Shown here: one piece after another, positions 35,344 through 48,430 of the stretch | Position numbering within the stretch: position 1 is the stretch's first letter | Layout: each line of letters starts with the position of its first letter | NCBI RefSeq assembly: GCF_029227915.1 | Contig: NC_079884.1 | Coordinates: 29,638,001 to 29,702,000, forward strand | DNA length: 64,000 nucleotides | Origin: Hydractinia symbiolongicarpus | Lineage: Eukaryota > Cnidaria > Hydrozoa > Anthoathecata > Hydractiniidae | Direction of reading: 5' to 3' | The notes under the pieces: model-generated | What the model saw: only the letters and a program-made list of their open reading frames with translations | Database searches by the model: none | What the model was told of the DNA's origin: nothing | Made by a program: the position numbers and the translations under genes

Positions 35344-36800
35344 GTAAATCCCGGGCTTGGCCCGTATAGTCGAATGTATACAAAGAAAGTACCCTGTGAG
35401 AAAACTCATTTTCAGAACGATTTTTTAAATTATTTTTCACCACTAAAACGCATAAGACTTGTAGTTTTCAAAAATGTTTTCATTTTTGATGAGACGCTGA
35501 ATAAAAGAAGTTTAATCGCCGGCAAACGAAAACCCGCGATTTCCCGTAAATCCCGGGCTTGGCCCGTATAGTCAAAAGTATACAAAGAAAGTACCCAGGG
35601 AGTAAACTCATTTCCCGAACGATTTTTTAAATTATTTTTTCAACACTAAAACGCATGAGACTTGTAGATTTCAAAAATGTTTTCCTTTTTGATGAGACGC
35701 TGAATAAAAGAAGTTTATTCGCCGGCAAACGAAAACCTGCGATATCCCGTAAATCCCGGACTCGGCCTGTAAAGTCAAAAGTATACAAAAAAGTACCCAG
35801 GGAGTAAACTCATTTCCCGAACGATTTTTCAAATTATTATTTCACCACTAAAGCCCATGAGACTTGTAGTTTTTAAAAATGTTTTCATATTTGTTGAGAC
35901 GCTGAATAAAAGAAGTTTTATCGCCGGCAAACGAAAACTCGCGACTTCCCGTGACTCCCGGACTCGGCCTGTAAAGTCAAAAGTATACGAAGAAAGTACC
36001 CAGGGAGTAAACTCATTTCCCGAACGATTTTTAAATTATTTCTTCACCACTAAAACGCATAAGACTTGTAGTTTTCAAAAATTGTTTCATTTTTGATGAG
36101 ACGCTAAATAAAAGAAGTTTAATCGCTGGCAAACGAAAACCCGCGATTTCCCGTAAATCCCAGGCTTGGCCGTATAGTCAAAAATATACAAAGAAAGTAC
36201 CCAGGGAGTAAACTCATTTCCGGAACGATTTTTTAACTTATTATTTTACCACTAAAGCCCATGAGACTTGTAGTTTTTAAAAATGTTTTCATTTTTGATG
36301 AGACGCTTAATGAAAGAGGTTTAATCGCCGGCAAACGAAAACCCGCGATTTCCCGCAAATCCCGGGCTTGGCCCGTATAGTCGAATGTATACAAAGAAAG
36401 TACCCTGTGAGTAAACTCATTTCCAGAACGATTTTTTAAATTATTTTTTCACCACTAAAACGCATAAGACTTGTAGTTTTCAAAAATGTTTTCATTTTTG
36501 ATGAGACGCTGAATAAAAGAAGTTTAATCGCCGGCAAACGAAATCCCGTGATTTCCCGTAAATCCCGGGCTTGGCCCGTATAGTCAAAACTATACAAAAA
36601 AAGTACCCAGGGAGTAAACTCATTTCCCGAACGATTTTTTAAATTATTATTTCACCACTAAAGCCCATGAGACTTGTAATTTTTAAAAATGTTTTCATTT
36701 TTGATGAGACGCTGAATAAAAGGAGTTTAATCAACGGCAAACGAAAACCCGCCATTTCCCGTAAACGCCGGACTCGGCCCGTATAGTCAAAAGTATACAA
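35344..36800 (-). repeat. Right arm, first monomers after the flip
   Basis: Seven or so inverted monomers. The stretch from about 35,560 to 36,830 has a close copy about 5,267 bp downstream (about 40,830-42,100), sharing the GATTTCAAAAATGTTTTCC unit and the ATCAACGGCAAACG unit (36,729 and 41,997). The first monomer (35,344-35,550) is instead most like the left-arm unit at 33,781-33,978 read in reverse. Confidence 0.85.
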
Positions 36801-39517
36801 AGAAAGTACCCAGGGAGTAAACTCATTTCCCGAACGATTTTTCAAATTAATATTTCACCACTAAAGCCCATGAGACTTGTAGTTTTTAAAAATGTTTTCA
36901 TTTTTGATGAGACGCTGAATAAAAGAAGTTTAATCGCCGGCAAACGAAAACCCGCGACTTCCCGTGACTCCCGGACTCGGCTTGTAAAGTCAAAAGTATA
37001 CAAAAAAGTACCCAGGGAGTAAACTCATTTCCCGAACGACTTTTCAAATTATTATTTCACCACTTAAGCCCATGAGACTTGTAGTTTTTAAAAATGTTTT
37101 CATTTTTGATGAGACGCTGAATAAAAGGAGTTTAATCGCCGGCAAACGAAAACCCGCCATTTCCCGTAAACGCCGGACTCGGCCCTTATAGTCAAAATTA
37201 TACAAAGAAAGTACCCAGGGAGTAAACTCATTTCCCGAACGATTTTTTAAATTATTTTTTCAACACTAAAACGCATGAGACTTGTAGATTTCAAAAATGT
37301 TTTCCTTTTTGATGAGACGCTGAATAAAAGAAGTTTATTCGCCGGCAAACGAAAACCTGCGATATCCCGTAAATCCCGGACTCGGCCTGTAAAGTCAAAA
37401 GTATACAAAAAAGTACCCAGGGAGTAAACTCATTTCCCGAACGATTTTTCAAATTATTATTTCACCACTAAAGCCCATGAGACTTGTATTTTTTAAAAAT
37501 GTTTTCATATTTGTTGAGACGCTGAATAAAAGAAGTTTTATCGCCGGCAAACGAAAACTCGCGACTTCCCGTGACTCCCGGACTCGGCCTGTAAAGTCAA
37601 AAGTATACGAAGAAAGTACCCAGGGAGTAAACTCATTTCCCGAACGATTTTTAAATTATTTCTTCACCACTAAAACGCATAAGACTTGTAGTTTTCAAAA
37701 ATTGTTTCATTTTTGATGAGACGCTAAATAAAAGAAGTTTAATCGCTGGCAAACGAAAACCCGCGATTTCCCGTAAATCCCAGGCTTGGCCGTATAGTCA
37801 AAAATATACAAAGAAAGTACCCAGGGAGTAAACTCATTTCCGGAACGATTTTTTAAATTATTTTTTCACCACTAAAACGCATGAGACTTGTAGTCTTTAA
37901 ACTTGTTTTCATTTTTGATGAGACGCTGAATAAAAGAAGTTTAATCGCCGGCAAACGAAAACCTGCGATTTCCCGTAAATCCCGGACTCGGCCTGTAAAG
38001 TCAAAAGTATGCACAGAAAGTACCCAGGGTGTAAACTCATTTCCCGAACGATTTTTTAAATTATTATTTCACCACTAAAACGCATGAGACTTGTAGTTTT
38101 CAAAAATGTTTTCATTTTTGATGAGACGCTGAATAAAAGAAGTTTAATCGCCGGCAAACGAAAACCTGCAATATCCCGTAAATCCCGGACTCGGCCTGTA
38201 AAGTCAAAAGTATACAAAAAAAGTACCCAGGGAGTAAACTCATTTCCCGAACGATTTTTCAAATTAATATTTCACCACTAAAGCCCATGAGACTTGTAGT
38301 TTTTAAAAATGTTTTCATTTTTGATGAGACGCTGAATAAAAGAAGTTTAATCGCCGGCAAACGAAAACCCGCGACTTCCCGTGACTCCCGGACTCGGCTT
38401 GTAAAGTCAAAAGTATACAAAAAAGTACCCAGGGAGTAAACTCATTTCCCGAACGACTTTTCAAATTATTATTTCACCACTTAAGCCCATGAGACTTGTA
38501 GTTTTTAAAAATGTTTTCATTTTTGATGAGACGCTGAATAAAAGGAGTTTAATCGCCGGCAAACGAAAACCCGCCATTTCCCGTAAACGCCGGACTCGGC
38601 CCTTATAGTCAAAATTATACAAAGAAAGTACCCAGGGAGTAAACTCATTTCCCGAACGATTTTTTAAATTATTTTTTCAACACTAAAACGCATGAGACTT
38701 GTAGATTTCAAAAATGTTTTCCTTTTTGATGAGACGCTGAATAAAAGAAGTTTATTCGCCGGCAAACGAAAACCTGCGATATCCCGTAAATCCCGGACTC
38801 GGCCTGTAAAGTTAAAAGTATACAAAAAAGTACCCAGGGAGTAAACTCATTTCCCGAACGATTTTTCAAATTATTATTTCACCACTAAAGCCCATGAGAC
38901 TTGTATTTTTTAAAAATGTTTTCATATTTGTTGAGACGCTGAATAAAAGAAGTTTTATCGCCGGCAAACGAAAACTCGCGACTTCCCGTGACTCCCGGAC
39001 TCGGCCTGTAAAGTCAAAAGTATACGAAGAAAGTACCCAGGGAGTAAACTCATTTCCCGAACGATTTTTAAATTATTTCTTCACCACTAAAACGCATAAG
39101 ACTTGTAGTTTTCAAAAATTTTTTCATTTTTGATGAGACGCTAAATAAAAGAAGTTTAATCGCTGGCAAACGAAAACCCGCGATTTCCCGTAAATCCCAG
39201 GCTTGGCCGTATAGTCAAAAATATACAAAGAAAGTACCCAGGGAGTAAACTCATTTCCGGAACGATTTTTTAAATTATTTTTTCACCACTAAAACGCATG
39301 AGACTTGTAGTCTTTAAACTTGTTTTCATTTTTGATGAGACGCTGAATAAAAGAAGTTTAATCGCCGGCAAACGAAAACCTGCGATTTCCCGTAAATCCC
39401 GGACTCGGCCTGTAAAGTCAAAAGTATGCACAGAAAGTACCCAGGGTGTAAACTCATTTCCCGAACGATTTTTTAAATTATTATTTCACCACTAAAACGC
39501 ATGAGACTTGTAGTTTT
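36800..39517 (-). repeat. Tandem 1,417-bp (7-monomer) higher-order repeat
   Basis: Units recur with an offset of 1,417 bp (ACGACTTTTC at 37,036 and 38,453; 37,477/38,894; 37,881/39,298). The period is four bases short of 7 x 203, because some units lost single bases (for example ACAAAAAAGTACCC for ACAAAGAAAGTACCC). A shorter match with an offset of 1,620 bp links about 35,581-36,235 with 37,201-37,855. Copy 2 leaves the pattern near 39,517. Confidence 0.87.
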
Positions 39518-40820
39518 TAAAAATGTTTTCATTTTTGATGAGACGCTGAATAAAAGAGGCTTAATCGCCGGCAAACGAAAACCAGCGATTTCCCGTAAAT
39601 CCCGGGCTTGTCCCGTATAGTCCAATGTATACAAAGAAAGTACCCTGTGAGTTAACTCATTTCCAGAACGATTTTTTAAATTATCTTTTCCTCACTAAAT
39701 GGCATGAGACTTGTAGTTTTCAAAAATGTTTTCATTTTTGATGAGACACTGAATAAAAGAAGTTTAATCGCCGGCAAACGAAAACCTGCGATTTCCCGTA
39801 AATCCCAGATTCGGCCCGTATAGTCAAAAGTATACAAAGCAAGTACCTTGGGAGTAAACTCATTTCCCGAACGATTTTTTAAATTATTATTTCACCACTA
39901 AAGCTCATGAGACTTGTAGTTTTTAAAAATGTTTTCATTTTTTATGAGACGCTTAATGAAAGATGTTTAATCGCCGTCAAACCAAAACACGCGATTTCCC
40001 GCAAATTCCGGGCTTGGCCCGTATAGTCAAATGTACACAAAGAAAGTACCCTGTGAGTAAACTCATTTCCAGAACGATTTTTTAAATTATTTTTTCACCA
40101 CTAAAACGCATAAGACATGTAGTTTTCAAAAATGTTTTCATTTTTGATGAGACGCTGAATAAAAGAAGTTTAATCGCCGGCAAACGAAATCCCGCGATTT
40201 CCCGTAAATCCCGGGCTTGGCCCGTATAGTCAAAAGTATACAAAGAAAGTACCCAGGGAGTAAACTCATTTCCCGAACGATTTTTTAAATTATTTTTTCA
40301 CCACTAAAACGCATGAGACTTGTAGTTTTTAAACTTGTTTTCATTTTTGATGAGACGCTGAATAAAAGAAGTTTAATCGCCGGCAAACGAAAACCCGCGA
40401 TTTCCCGTAAATCCCGGGCTTGGCCCGTATAGTTGAATGTATATAAAAAAAGTACCCAGGGTGTAAACTCATTTCCTGAACGATTTTTTAAATTATTATT
40501 TCACCACTAAAGCGCATGAGACTTGTAGTTTTCAAAAATGTTTTCATTTTTGATGAGACGCTGAATAAAAGAGGCTTAATCGCCGGCAAACGAAAACCCG
40601 CGATTTCCCGTAAATCCCGGGCTTGTCCCGTATAGTCCAATGTATACAAAGAAAGTACCCTGTGAGTTAACTCATTTCCAGAACGATTTTTTAAATTATC
40701 TTTTCACCACTAAATGGCATGAGACTTGTAGTTTTTAAAAAGGTTTTCATTTTTGATGAGACGCTGAATAAAAGAAGTTTAATCGCCGGCAAACGAAAAC
40801 CCGCGATTTCCCGTAAATCC
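39518..40820 (-). repeat. Satellite block with relatives near 46.4-47.8 kb
   Basis: Full-length inverted monomers carrying AAATGGCATGAGAC, GTACCTTGGGAGTAAAC and TTTAATCGCCGTCAAACC. The same three variants occur in the same order at about 46,386-46,660 and again at about 47,401-47,675, so this is a dispersed copy of the 1,015-bp repeat described there. Confidence 0.8.
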
Positions 40821-43800
40821 CGGGCTTGGCCCGTATAGTCAAAAGTATACAAAGAAAGTACCCAGGGAGTAAGCTCATTTCCCGAACGATTTTTTAAATT
40901 ATTTTTTCAACACTAAAACGCATGAGACTTGTAGATTTCAAAAATGTTTTCCTTTTTGATGAGACGCTGAATAAAAGAAGTTTATTCGCCGGCAAACGAA
41001 AACCTGCGATATCCCGTAAATCCCGGACTCGGCCTGTAAAGTCAAAAGTATACAAAAAAGTACCCAGGGAGTAAACTCATTTCCCGAACGATTTTTCAAA
41101 TTATTATTTCACCACTAAAGCCCATGAGACTTGTAGTTTTTAAAAATGTTTTCATATTTGTTGAGACGCTGAATAAAAGAAGTTTTATCGCCGGCAAACG
41201 AAAACTCGCGACTTCCCGTGACTCCCGGACTCGGCCTGTAAAGTCAAAAGTATACGAAGAAAGTACCCAGGGAGTAAACTCATTTCCCGAACGATTTTTA
41301 AATTATTTCTTCACCACTAAAACGCATAAGACTTGTAGTTTTCAAAAATTGTTTCATTTTTGATGAGACGCTAAATAAAAGAAGTTTAATCGCTGGCAAA
41401 CGAAAACCCGCGATTTCCCGTAAATCCCAGGCTTGGCCGTATTTTCAAAAATATACAAAGAAAGTACCCAGGGAGTAAACTCATTTCCGGAACGATTTTT
41501 TAAATTATTATTTTACCACTAAAGCCCATGAGACTTGTAGTTTTTAAAAATGTTTTCATTTTTGATGAGACGCCTAATGAAAGAGGTTTAATCGCCGGCA
41601 AACGAAAACCCGCGATTTCCCGCAAATCCCGGGCTTGGCCCGTATAGTCGAATGTATACAAAGAAAGTACCCTGTGAGTAAACTCATTTCCAGAACGATT
41701 TTTTAAATTATTTTTTCACCACTAAAACGCATAAGACTTGTAGTTTTCAAAAATGTTTTCATTTTTGATGAGACGCTGAATAAAAGAAGTTTAATCGCCG
41801 GCAAACGAAATCCCGTGATTTCCCGTAAATCCCGGGCTTGGCCCGTATAGTCAAAACTATACAAAAAAAGTACCCAGGGAGTAAACTCATTTCCCGAACG
41901 ATTTTTTAAATTATTATTTCACCACTAAAGCCCATGAGACTTGTAATTTTTAAAAATGTTTTCATTTTTGATGAGACGCTGAATAAAAGGAGTTTAATCA
42001 ACGGCAAACGAAAACCCGCCATTTCCCGTAAACGCCGGACTCGGCCCGTATAGTCAAAAGTATACAAAGAAAGTACCCAGGGAGTAAACTCATTTCCCGA
42101 ACGATTTTTTAAATTATTTTTTCAACACTAAAACGCAAGAGACTTGTAGATTTCAAAAATGTTTTCATTTTTGATGAGACGCTGAATAAAAGAAGTTTAA
42201 TCGCCGGCAAACGAAAACCTGCAATATCCCATAAATCCCGGACTCGGCCTGTAAAGTCAAAAGTATACAAAAAAAGTACCCAGGGAGTAAACTCATTTCC
42301 CGAACGATTTTTCAAATTAATATTTCACCACTAAAGCCCATGAGACTTGTAGTTTTTAAAAATGTTTTCATTTTTGATGAGACGCTGAATAAAAGAAGTT
42401 TAATCGCCGGCAAACGAAAACCCGCGACTTCCCGTGACTCCCGGGCTTGGCCCGTATAGTCAAAAGTATACAAAGAAAGTACCCAGGGAGTAAGCTCATT
42501 TCCCGAACGATTTTTTAAATTATTTTTTCAACACTAAAACGCATGAGACTTGTAGATTTCAAAAATGTTTTCCTTTTTGATGAGACGCTGAATAAAAGAA
42601 GTTTATTCGCCGGCAAACGAAAACCTGCGATATCCCGTAAATCCCGGACTCGGCCTGTAAAGTCAAAAGTATACAAAAAAGTACCCAGGGAGTAAACTCA
42701 TTTCCCGAACGATTTTTCAAATTATTATTTCACCACTAAAGCCCATGAGACTTGTAGTTTTTAAAAATGTTTTCATATTTGTTGACACGCTGAATAAAAG
42801 AAGTTTTATCGCCGGCAAACGAAAACTCGCGACTTCCCGTGACTCCCGGACTCGGCCTGTAAAGTCAAAAGTATACGAAGAAAGTACCCAGGGAGTAAAC
42901 TCATTTCCCGAACGATTTTTAAATTATTTCTTCACCACTAAAACGCATAAGACTTGTAGTTTTCAAAAATTGTTTCATTTTTGATGAGACGCTAAATAAA
43001 AGAAGTTTAATCGCTGGCAAACGAAAACCCGCGATTTCCCGTAAATCCCAGGCTTGGCCGTATAGTCAAAAATATACAAAGAAAGTACCCAGGGAGTAAA
43101 CTCATTTCCGGAACGATTTTTTAAATTATTATTTTACCACTAAAGCCCATGAGACTTGTAGTTTTTAAAAATGTTTTCATTTTTGATGAGACGCTTAATG
43201 AAAGAGGTTTAATCGCCGGCAAACGAAAACCCGCGATTTCCCGCAAATCCCGGGCTTGGCCCGTATAGTCGAATGTATACAAAGAAAGTACCCTGTGAGT
43301 AAACTCATTTCCAGAACGATTTTTTAAATTATTTTTTCACCACTAAAACGCATAAGACTTGTAGTTTTCAAAAATGTTTTCATTTTTGATGAGACGCTGA
43401 ATAAAAGAAGTTTAATCGCCGGCAAACGAAATCCCGTGATTTCCCGTAAATCCCGGGCTTGGCCCGTATAGTCAAAACTATACAAAAAAAGTACCCAGGG
43501 AGTAAACTCATTTCCCGAACGATTTTTTAAATTATTATTTCACCACTAAAGCCCATGAGACTTGTAATTTTTAAAAATGTTTTCATTTTTGATGAGACGC
43601 TGAATAAAAGGAGTTTAATCAACGGCAAACGAAAACCCGCCATTTCCCGTAAACGCCGGACTCGGCCCGTATAGTCAAAAGTATACAAAGAAAGTACCCA
43701 GGGAGTAAACTCATTTCCCGAACGATTTTTTAAATTATTTTTTCAACACTAAAACGCAAGAGACTTGTAGATTTCAAAAATGTTTTCATTTTTGATGAGA

Positions 43801-44064
43801 CGCTGAATAAAAGAAGTTTAATCGCCGGCAAACGAAAACCTGCAATATCCCATAAATCCCGGACTCGGCCTGTAAAGTCAAAAGTATACAAAAAAAGTAC
43901 CCAGGGAGTAAACTCATTTCCCGAACGATTTTTCAAATTAATATTTCACCACTAAAGCCCATGAGACTTGTAGTTTTTAAAAATGTTTTCATTTTTGATG
44001 AGACGCTGAATAAAAGAAGTTTAATCGCCGGCAAACGAAAACCCGCGACTTCCCGTGACTCCCG
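40820..44064 (-). repeat. Tandem 1,621-bp (8-monomer) higher-order repeat
   Basis: Two nearly identical copies, about 40,820-42,440 and 42,441-44,064. Offsets are 1,621 bp at every landmark I checked (GTAAGCTCATTT at 40,870/42,491; 41,124/42,745; 42,109/43,730). The few differences include GTTGAGACGC versus GTTGACACGC and TATTTTC versus TATAGTC. At the end of copy 2 GGACTCGGCTTG replaces GGGCTTGGCCCG, which marks the exchange point. Confidence 0.92.
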
Positions 44065-44700
44065 GACTCGGCTTGTAAAGTCAAAAGTATACAAAAAAGT
44101 ACCCAGGGAGTAAACTCATTTCCCGAACGACTTTTCAAATTATTATTTCACCACTTAAGCCCATGAGACTTGTAGTTTTTAAAAATGTTTTCATTTTTGA
44201 TGGGAGGCTGAATAAAAGGAGTTTAATCGCCGGCAAACGAAAACCTGCCATTTCCCGTAAACGCCGGACTCGGCCCTTATAGTCAAAATTATACAAAGAA
44301 AGTACCCAGGGAGTAAACTCATTTCCCGAACGAATTTTTAAATTATTTTTTCAACACTAAAACGCATGAGACTTGTAGATTTCAAAAATGTTTTCCTTTT
44401 TGATGAGACGCTGAATAAAAGAAGTTTATTCGCCGGCAAACGAAAACCTGCGATATCCCGTAAATCCCGGACTCGGCCTGTAAAGTCAAAAGTATACGAA
44501 GAAAGTACCCAGGGAGTAAACTCATTTCCCGAACGATTTTTAAATTATTTCTTCACCACTAAAAGGCATAAGACTTGTAGTTTTCAAAAATTGTTTCATT
44601 TTTGATGAGACGCTAAATAAAAGAAGTTTAATCGCTGGCAAACGAAAACCCGCGATTTCCCGTAAATCCCAGGCTTGGCCGTATAGTCAAAAATATACAA
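44065..44700 (-). repeat. Satellite between two higher-order repeats
   Basis: Three inverted monomers resembling 38,400-39,000 (ACGACTTTTC unit, then the GATTTCAAAAATGTTTTCC unit near 44,377). One unit carries a private GATGGGAGGCTG in place of GATGAGACGCTG near 44,200. Nothing else is present. Confidence 0.8.
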
Positions 44701-46320
44701 AGAAAGTACCCAGGGAGTAAACTCATTTCCGGAACGATTTTTTAAATTATTTTTTCACCACTAAAACGCATGAGACTTGTAGTCTTTAAACTTGTTTTCA
44801 TTTTTGATGAGACGCTGAATAAAAGAAGTTTAATCGCCGGCAAACGAAAACCTGCGATATCCCGTAAATCCCGGACTCGGCCTGTAAAGTCAAAAGTATA
44901 CGAAGAAAGTACCCAGGGAGTAAACTCATTTCCCGAACGATTTTTAAATTATTTCTTCACCACTAAAACGCATAAGACTTGTAGTTTTCAAAAATTGTTT
45001 CATTTTTGATGAGACGCTAAATAAAAGAAGTTTAATCGCTGGCAAACGAAAACCCGCGATTTCCCGTAAATCCCAGGCTTGGCCGTATAGTCAAAAATAT
45101 ACAAAGAAAGTACCCAGGGAGTAAACTCATTTCCGGAACGATTTTTTAAATTATTTTTTCACCACTAAAACGCATGAGACTTGTAGTCTTTAAACTTGTT
45201 TTCATTTTTGATGAGACGCTGAATAAAAGAAGTTTAATCGCCGGCAAACGAAAACCTGCGATTTCCCGTAAATCCCGGACTCGGCCTGTAAAGTCAAAAG
45301 TATGCACAGAAAGTACCCAGGGTGTAAACTCATTTCCCGAACGATTTTTTAAATTATTATTTCACCACTAAAACGCATGAGACTTGTAGTTTTTAAAAAT
45401 ATTTTCATTTTTGATGAGACGTTGAATAAAAGAGGCTTAATCGCCGGCAAACGAAAACCCGCGATTTCCCGTAAATCCCGGGCTTGTCCCGTATAGTCCA
45501 ATGTATACAAAGAAAGTACCCAGGGAGTAAACTCATTTCCGGAACGATTTTTTAAATTATTTTTTCACCACTAAAACGCATGAGACTTGTAGTCTTTAAA
45601 CTTGTTTTCATTTTTGATGAGACGCTGAATAAAAGAAGTTTAATCGCCGGCAAACGAAAACCTGCGATATCCCGTAAATCCCGGACTCGGCCTGTAAAGT
45701 CAAAAGTATACGAAGAAAGTACCCAGGGAGTAAACTCATTTCCCGAACGATTTTTAAATTATTTCTTCACCACTAAAACGCATAAGACTTGTAGTTTTCA
45801 AAAATTGTTTCATTTTTGATGAGACGATAAATAAAAGAAGTTTAATCGCTGGCAAACGAAAACCCGCGATTTCCCGTAAATCCCAGGCTTGGCCGTATAG
45901 TCAAAAATATACAAAGAAAGTACCCAGGGAGTAAACTCATTTCCGGAACGATTTTTTAAATTATTTTTTCACCACTAAAACGCATGAGACTTGTAGTCTT
46001 TAAACTTGTTTTCATTTTTGATGAGACGCTGAATAAAAGAAGTTTAATCGCCGGCAAACGAAAACCTGCGATTTCCCGTAAATCCCGGACTCGGCCTGTA
46101 AAGTCAAAAGTATGCACAGAAAGTACCCAGGGTGTAAACTCATTTCCCGAACGATTTTTTAAATTATTATTTCACCACTAAAACGCATGAGACTTGTAGT
46201 TTTTAAAAATATTTTCATTTTTGATGAGACGTTGAATAAAAGAGGCTTAATCGCCGGCAAACGAAAACCCGCGATTTCCCGTAAATCCCGGGCTTGTCCC
46301 GTATAGTCCAATGTATACAA
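44700..46320 (-). repeat. Tandem 810-bp (4-monomer) higher-order repeat
   Basis: Units at 44,770 and 45,174 recur at 45,580 and 45,984, an offset of 810 bp (two bases short of 4 x 203). Within each unit the sub-blocks starting at 44,770 and 45,174 are themselves similar (404 bp apart), both with the GTCTTTAAACTTG variant. The copies include AAATATTTTCATTTTTGATGAGACGTTG at their ends (near 45,397 and 46,207). Confidence 0.9.
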
Positions 46321-48430
46321 AGAAAGTACCCTGTGAGTTAACTCATTTCAAGAACGATTTTTTAAATTATCTTTTCCTCACTAAATGGCATGAGACTTGT
46401 AGTTTTCAAAAATGTTTTCATTTTTGATGAGACACTGAATAAAAGAAGTTTAATCGCCGGCAAACGAAAACCTGCGATTTCCCGTAAATCCCAGATTCGG
46501 CCCGTATAGTCAAAAGTATACAAAGCAAGTACCTTGGGAGTAAACTCATTTCCCGAACGATTTTTTAAATTATTATTTCACCACTAAAGCTCATGAGACT
46601 TGTAGTTTTTAAAAATGTTTTCATTTTTGATGAGACGCTTAATGAAAGATGTTTAATCGCCGTCAAACCAAAACCCGCGATTTCCCGCAAATTCCGGGCT
46701 TGGCCCGTATAGTCAAATGTACACAAAGAAAGTACCCTGTGAGTAAACTCATTTCCAGAACGATTTTTTAAATTATTTTTTCACCACTAAAACGCATAAG
46801 ACATGTAGTTTTCAAAAATGTTTTCATTTTTGATGAGACGCTGAATAAAAGAAGTTTAATCGCCGGCAAACGAAATCCCGCGATTTCCCGTAAATCCCGG
46901 GCTTGGCCCGTATAGTCAAAAGTATACAAAGAAAGTACCCAGGGAGTAAACTCATTTCCCGAACGATTTTTTAAATTATTTTTTCACCATTAAAACGCAT
47001 GAGACTTGTAGTTTTTAAACTTGTTTTCATTTTTGATGAGACGCTGAATAAAAGAAGTTTAATCGCCGGCAAACGAAAACCCGCGATTTCCCGTAAATCC
47101 CGGGCTTGGCCCGTATAGTTGAATGTATATAAAAAAAGTACCCAGGGTGTAAACTCATTTCCTGAACGATTTTTTAAATTATTATTTCACCACTAAAGCG
47201 CATGAGACTTGTAGTTTTCAAAAATGTTTTCATTTTTGATGAGACGCTGAATAAAAGAGGCTTAATCGCCGGCAAACGAAAACCCGCGATTTCCCGTAAA
47301 TCCCGGGCTTGTCCCGTATAGTCCAATGTATACAAAGAAAGTACCCTGTGAGTTAACTCATTTCCAGAACGATTTTTTAAATTATCTTTTCACCACTAAA
47401 TGGCATGAGACTTGTAGTTTTCAAAAATGTTTTCATTTTTGATGAGACACTGAATAAAAGAAGTTTAATCGCCGGCAAACGAAAACCTGCGATTTCCCGT
47501 AAATCCCAGATTCGGCCCGTATAGTCAAAAGTATACAAAGCAAGTACCTTGGGAGTAAACTCATTTCCCGAACGATTTTTTAAATTATTATTTCACCACT
47601 AAAGCTCATGAGACTTGTAGTTTTTAAAAATGTTTTCATTTTTGATGAGACGCTTAATGAAAGATGTTTAATCGCCGTCAAACCAAAACCCGCGATTTCC
47701 CGCAAATTCCGGGCTTGGCCCGTATAGTCAAATGTACACAAGGAAAGTACCCTGTGAGTAAACTCATTTCCAGAACGATTTTTTAAATTATTTTTTCACC
47801 ACTAAAACGCATAAAACATGTAGTTTTCAAAAATGTTTTCATTTTTGATGAGACGCTGAATAAAAGAAGTTTAATCGCCGGCAAACGAAATCCCGCGATT
47901 TCCCGTAAATCCCGGGCTTGGCCCCTATAGTCAAAAGTATACAAAGAAAGTACCCAGGGAGTAAACTCATTTCCCGAACGATTTTTTAAATTATTTTTCA
48001 CCACTAAAACGCATGAGACTTGTAGTTTTTAAACTTGTTTTCATTTTTGATGAGACGCTGAATAAAAGAAGTTTAATCGCCGGCAAACGAAAACCCGCGA
48101 TTTCCCGTAAATCCCGGGCTTGGCCCGTATAGTTGAATGTATATAAAAAAAGTACCCAGGGTGTAAACTCATTTCCTGAACGATTTTTTAAATTATTATT
48201 TCACCACTAAAGCGCATGAGACTTGTAGTTTTCAAAAATGTTTTCATTTTTGATGAGACGCTGAATAAAAGAGGCTTAATCGCCGGCAAACGAAAACCCG
48301 CGATTTCCCGTAAATCCCGGGCTTGTCCCGTATAGTCCAATGTATACAAAGAAAGTACCCTGTGAGTTAACTCATTTCCAGAACGATTTTTTAAATTATC
48401 TTTTCACCACTAAATGGCATGAGACTTGTA
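46250..48430 (-). repeat. Tandem 1,015-bp (5-monomer) higher-order repeat
   Basis: The TGGCATGAGAC unit lies at 46,386 and 47,401, and ACATGTAG at about 46,801 and 47,816, an offset of 1,015 bp (5 x 203). Other shared markers are GTACCTTGGGAG, CGCCGTCAAACC and ATTGAATGTATATAAAAA-type units. Single-base differences are few (AAGAACG versus CAGAACG; CATAAGAC versus CATAAAAC). Confidence 0.88.
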
